This document shows positions 59,451 to 64,000 of a DNA stretch of 64,000 nucleotides, piece after piece. The stretch lies in assembly GCF_024713945.1 (NCBI RefSeq), contig NC_134680.1, forward strand, positions 315,001-379,000, written 5' to 3'. A program made the translations under genes and the position numbers. This stretch comes from Dermatophagoides farinae (taxonomy: Eukaryota > Arthropoda > Arachnida > Sarcoptiformes > Pyroglyphidae). Each line of letters opens with the position of its first letter. Within the stretch, counting starts at the first letter, position 1. Below the pieces are notes generated by a model that saw nothing but the letters and a program-made list of their open reading frames with translations, was not told where the DNA came from and ran no database searches.

Positions 59451-62400
59451 CTAAGTTGAATGATCATCGTTATTATGAATTGTTCTATCGATTTCCTGTC
59501 GTTCTGGTTGTTGTTGTTGATGATTATTATGTAATAATTTTGAATTTCGATCCATAAGGAATGTAATACCATCATCATCAACGATATTTTGATCATCATC
59601 ATGAACAATGGATATTGAATCAAATTGTCTCCGATGATGAATATGGTGATCATCAATCGATAAACGATGATGATTTCTACCAATCAGATTATGTAGACCA
59701 TTATCTAATGAGAAAGATAGATTATTATTAAACACCGATGATGATGATGATTGTGGTAATTGTGGTATTGTTCTAGTCACCGTCGTTGTCGTTTTTGTTG
59801 GATGTAAAAATGAATGATTCATTGATGATGGTAATGATTGTGGACCAATCGAAATTATATTATTATTATGATTATTATTATTTGATGCACTAGCTTGTTG
59901 CTGATTTTGTTGATTTTGAATTCTACGTATTGAATGAAATTGTTGAAATAATAATGATGATGCACAATGATGACCGGTATTTATACGAAACGTTGATGAT
60001 GATGATGATGATGATGATAATGAATTATTATGATGATGATGATGATCACCAACAACACCACTACCATTTGAACCAAATGATGATGATAATGTTGGTTGAT
60101 TTGTTGTACTAAATCGTCGCCGTTGGTGACGAAGAATTTCCTGTGGTGATGATGTAGATATCACAGATGAACGTATTGAATTGGGTGTCAATATATCGAA
60201 TGATGATGATGCACGTGAAAATGACAATGATGATGACAGTTGACTTAGTAATTCTGAATTTTGTTGACGTTTTTGTTGCCGTTGTTTAATGATAATATCT
60301 TTGATTTGTTCTTCAACGATAGCTACCATTGCAGATGTTGATGGTGGCTGTTGTTGTGAATTTCTTGATTGTTGTTTCTTTGAAGTAGATTGTGAATTCA
60401 TTTTCATCGATTGTAGTGTCATTTGTTCGACTTCTTTCCATAATGTATCGATCATTATATCGTTGATTTTTACTCTTTTTGAAAAAAAATTCAAAATTAA
60501 TCACTGATCAACACGATTGATTTCTGGTACTTACTCATTGATATTACGTAAAAGTTTTTCATCATCCAAATCAAATCTAACATCATTATCGTGGTGGAGG
60601 CTATGTAAACGTTGTGAATTTGAACGTGATGAATCGACGATAATTGATGGTGAATATATATTGAAACGATTCATTGTATCATCATTTGTGAAATGACAAT
60701 CATTATCGTCATTATTTTGATGATCATCATCATTATCATCATTATAATTATCATAGGCAAATCGTTTACGATATAATGAATATAAATTACATAATGTTAA
60801 CGCTAAATCGATCGAATCATCAATGCCCATTGATTGACGTAAAAATACAATATTACGATTCAATAGATGCCAACCATGTTTAAAGAATTTTATATTTAAA
60901 TTTGATCTAGATTTTGGATATAATGGAACGATACGATCATTAGGTGGTAATAGCCTGTTATAGAGATCTAATATCGAAGAATTTGAACCAAATGGTATTA
61001 TCTATAAGTGAGTGAGGTAGATAAAAATAGTTGAAAATTTTTTTACTAAAAAAAACATTCTAAAATTCATTTACCTGATGAAAAAGAAATACATCCAATA
61101 CGATTGAAAGATAATAGACAAGATGTGCAACATAACCAAGGCCGATGGAAATCATTTTCAATTGATGATGATCCATTTGTTGAGCACTAGGCAAATGGAT
61201 ACAATTTATTGAATAACCATTACCATCTGGAAATGGAACAATCGGATAAATATGGGAGAAAAATTTTCTTGCCAATGATTTTCGATGATAAACAAGTGCC
61301 GATCGTATTTGAGATAATTTTCTTACGGTTTCCGGTAATTTAATTGAACGTAATTCACTAAGTAATGATAATTCCTGTTTCAACAGTTGAACATTCGATG
61401 ACATGTCCATATTATATTCACATAATTTTTCTTCAATTGTGGCCATTTCTTGTTGTAATTTTTGTAATCGTTTTCGACGACGTTCAGCTATGATTGTCAA
61501 GAATTCAATTGATGTTTTCATCCGTTCAATATCTGATTGTAATTCTTGTTTCTGACGAAATTTCATTAATTCATCTTCCAATGATGATTTTTCTAGCTGC
61601 GATTGTGTAGCTGTTGCTTGCATTATACATTGTACCATTTGTATTCGAATCAATGTATTTAAACAATATGAATCACGAGTTATATGGAAATCGGTAATTT
61701 GTAAACTTTCACTTGGTGGCATTGAATGTGTAAGCAGTGTTTCATTGGCCACAGAACATACACTTGTATAGAAACCTTCAGCAAAACCAAATATTATTGA
61801 ATTTCTAGTGAGACGTCGATCTTTTGGAAATTCTTCACCAATATATAGCAGACCAGTTAGATTTACATTCCATTCTAGAAATAATGTACCAATTTCATCA
61901 TCCATTTCATATTTTTCTTGACATTGATGATCATGATGATCTTTGATTTTATTCGTTAAATTTCTAATCAACCTCGACGATGGTATTTGATCCATTCGAA
62001 CGAAATAAACGCGAACAATAAATTGTGAAATTGATGGTGAACAAAGTGATGAGCCATCTAGACCTTTCCATGATGGATTCTAAGAATTAGAAACCAGAAT
62101 TAGACAAAAGAAAAATAATTACCAAAAAAAAACACAAACATTATTCATGAGAAATTCACTACGATATAATAATCGTCCACAATTACAACCACAGTGGATT
62201 TCATTGGTTAATCGTGATGAAGGATCACTTTGATGATGATTAGGACATTCTCGAATGAATGGATAATGTATAGTATAATAGAATGAAATATTTAAACTGG
62301 AATATAATCGTGTTTCATCCTCAGCATTATCATCGACAATATTATCATTATTTTCACCAAATAATCGTAATTTAGATCGTAATAATGGTTCTGGAATAAA

Positions 62401-62582
62401 TAAATTACGGGCAGCAATACGTTTTACATGGCGTAGATATCTCTAATTGATTGTAAATGCAAATAAATCATTAATTAATTTTCCATCAAAAAAGCTGTAT
62501 CCTGATTCTTTACCTGTTGATTAATTAATGGAACATATTTTTTACGAATTCTTGAATCAAATGAAAAATCCATACAAGCCAT
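59451..62582 (-). CDS. UVRAG: UVRAG (UV radiation resistance-associated; Vps38-type subunit)
   Basis: A subunit of the class III PI3-kinase complex II with Vps34, Vps15 and Beclin 1, acting in autophagy and endosome maturation. Five exons (62514-62582, 62140-62442, 61075-62079, 60535-61001, 59451-60474; introns of 71, 60, 73 and 60 nt) give about 955 residues against 699 in human. The opening (QQRYLRHVKRIAARNLF) and a C2 domain up to about residue 200 (NPSWKGLDG; WNVNLTGLLYIGEEF) are followed by a coiled coil at about 282-377. The conserved UVRAG block comes next (LARKFFSHIYPIVPF, LGYVAHLVYYLSIVLDV, then IIPFGSNSSILD, VPLYPKS and HLLNRNIVFLRQSMGI). The C-terminal 350 residues are Ser/Asn/His-rich low complexity and account for the extra length. 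A more distal start is possible. Confidence 0.9.
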
Positions 62583-63042
62583 CGATGATCTATGATGAAA
62601 TTTATTATTATGATCTATCTATTGATTCGAACAATGGAATGATGAACAAAAATCAGACACATACATACACACACACTAAACAAAAAAAAAAATAAACGAA
62701 CCACCACCAAATCTTTTAACAATTCAATAAAATTCACATTTCGATTGATATCATCACATCATCGTCAAAACAGTGGGAATAATAAAATGAAGAAAAAAAA
62801 GGAGGAATCAAAAAAAACGCGCATTACAGAATCAAATTGTTTTGGTGTTAACCTTAAAACAGCAAAAAAGTAAATCAATTTTTTTTTATTTTTATTTGTC
62901 TCATACAAAATAAAAATCAACAACCAGAAAAAAACACGTCATCTATGGATGGAGGGCAAAAAAAATATTCATCATTTTTTTGAAAAAAGGCGTTTTTTTC
63001 ATCATTTCATTTCAAATTGCATTCAATTGATGATTTGACAGT
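62583..63042. other. spacer between the RBIS-like gene and UVRAG
   Basis: 460 bp between two minus-strand genes. It should hold the 3' UTR of the upstream gene and the UVRAG promoter. Only AT-rich sequence and a short CA repeat (62659-62677) are visible. Confidence 0.5.
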
Positions 63043-63484
63043 TTACAAATTGGACAATCTATCGATTGCATCGTTTAGATCATTTGCTGTTTTCGATGAC
63101 GATGATGATTGATGATTATTTTCATTCGTATTATAAATGGCCATTGGATTGATGAATGTCTTTTCCGGTTTCTGGTGCAAAAAAAACATCAATGAATTTC
63201 ATCTGAAAATTGAATCTGAAAAACAAAAAAAAATTCTATACCTGAATTTTTTCAAACGAATTTCGATTCTTTCGTATGTAATCCAAATTTCTATTCAATT
63301 CAACAACAGCTTGATGGTTCATTTCATTTTTATATTTAACATTTGCTTTATTCTTTTTTGCTTTTATTGCTCGTTTTGGATCAACTTTGAAGAAATTATT
63401 ACTGCTATTACTGCGGCTTTTATTGTTGGATGTACCGCCCCCACTATTTGTTGAACGATTATTTTTTGGAAATTTTTTCGACAT
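63043..63484 (-). CDS. small basic protein, ribosomal biogenesis factor (RBIS/C8orf59)-like
   Basis: Two exons, 63242-63484 and 63043-63171 (intron 70 nt, donor CAG|GTATAG, acceptor TGCACCAG), give 123 residues. The N-terminus is basic and Ser/Asn-rich. The middle (FFKVDPKRAIKAKKNKANVK) and the following helix (HQAVVELNRNLDYIRK) resemble human RBIS (VFHI...FKAKNKAK, then ...VNKAFVNVQKEL). The end (TANDLNDAIDRLSNL) resembles its last residues. RBIS acts in 60S subunit assembly in the nucleolus. The similarity is short, so the family call is tentative, but the two-exon gene itself looks real. Confidence 0.6.
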
Positions 63485-63523
63485 TTTTTTTTCTATTTAC
63501 AAAAAAAAATTTACAGAAATTGA

Positions 63524-64000
63524 TTATTTAACTTTTAATCTTTTCATCACATTTGATTCGGAACGAATTTTTTGTTCATTTCCATTATCACCATCACTAT
63601 CATTATTGAATGTTCGTCCATAGAGAATATTCTTATCAATACGAAAACTAAGTCGATACATTAATTTATTTGGTGCAACTTTACGAACTTCATGTAATTC
63701 TTCAATATTATCAGATGAAATTGTATGACCAAGATTTTCACTAGCCAATTTCCAAAGTTGATCAGAATCTTCAGCTTTGCCTTTGAGAAAACAATAACAA
63801 TGTATACGTAGAAATGGAATTTCATATTGATAATTTTCATCACCACGAATCGATGATAATAATCCATTAAATTCATTGAGAAATTCAATAGCCATGGCCG
63901 GTAGATTCATTATTACATGATGTTGACGATTAATGTTGGAACCATCGAATGATTGAATTTGTTTGATTAAATCTTCTTTCACTTGATTACGAATGAATTC
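63524..64000 (-). CDS. TRMT5: tRNA (guanine-37-N1)-methyltransferase TRMT5, C-terminal part
   Basis: TRMT5 methylates G37 next to the anticodon, using S-adenosylmethionine, and so prevents frameshifting. Only the last 158 or so residues lie in the window; the gene continues past base 64000. Visible family text is HHVIMNLPAMAIEFLNEFNG (the NLP catalytic-region motif), IPFLRIHCYCFLKG and HEVRKVAPNKLMYRLSFRI, followed by a divergent basic tail. This closely follows the human C-terminus (HVHCYCF, VRNVAPNK). The frame is open to the window edge. Confidence 0.92.
   Translation of the reverse strand, partial: EFIRNQVKEDLIKQIQSFDGSNINRQHHVIMNLPAMAIEFLNEFNGLLSSIRGDENYQYEIPFLRIHCYCFLKGKAEDSDQLWKLASENLGHTISSDNIEELHEVRKVAPNKLMYRLSFRIDKNILYGRTFNNDSDGDNGNEQKIRSESNVMKRLKVK

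Overview
The window looks like nuclear DNA of a small-genome arthropod, most likely an astigmatid mite of the house-dust-mite kind. This is inference from several signs: a very AT-rich sequence, introns that are nearly all 56-78 nt, animal genes with short 3' gaps, an arthropod-type hedgehog co-receptor (ihog layout), a trehalose-transporter-like sugar carrier, and abundant CAT/ATC triplet repeats in both coding and non-coding DNA. No species can be fixed from the sequence alone.

Layout. 208-2762 (minus): MED18, then a NOS1AP/CAPON-like PTB adaptor. 2763-17553: about 14.8 kb of gene-free, microsatellite-rich DNA. 17554-18771 (plus): an unrecognised Ser/Gln/His-rich protein. 19311-21702 (minus): a 5'-truncated LINE with an open RT and RNase H frame. 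21711-26047: gene-poor DNA. 26048-51344 is gene-dense, on both strands: a DLC/cv-c-like RhoGAP-START protein, ZC3H11A, a tetraspanin, BORCS6, protoporphyrinogen oxidase, interference hedgehog (ihog), pantothenate kinase, DNA polymerase eta, MED22, ribosomal protein L17 and a TMEM127-like protein. 52271-58560 (plus): an SLC2/Tret1-like sugar transporter with two candidate first coding exons, whose long first intron holds a second, shorter LINE copy and a hAT-type MITE. 59451-62582 (minus): UVRAG. 63043-63484 (minus): a small ribosome-biogenesis-factor-like protein. 63524-64000 (minus): the C-terminal part of TRMT5, cut by the window edge.

The genes are a mix of housekeeping functions and form no single pathway. 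Some themes recur: Mediator (MED18, MED22); lysosome and endosome biology (BORCS6, TMEM127, UVRAG); translation and tRNA (RPL17, TRMT5, the RBIS-like protein); cofactor synthesis (PPOX for heme, PANK for CoA). Several neighbours are head-to-head (BORCS6/PPOX, MED22/RPL17, ihog/PANK at longer range) or tail-to-tail with very little space (POLH/MED22 stop codons 53 nt apart).

Most notable finds: a 135-bp hAT-like MITE with a perfect 8-bp target duplication; two related LINE copies that share an RNase H domain, a C-terminal Cys/His cluster and a 3' stem-loop, one of them with a perfect 10-bp target duplication; and the double first exon of the sugar transporter, with an in-frame stop that implies one more very small intron. 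I saw no CRISPR array, rRNA, convincing tRNA, bacterial operon or viral element.
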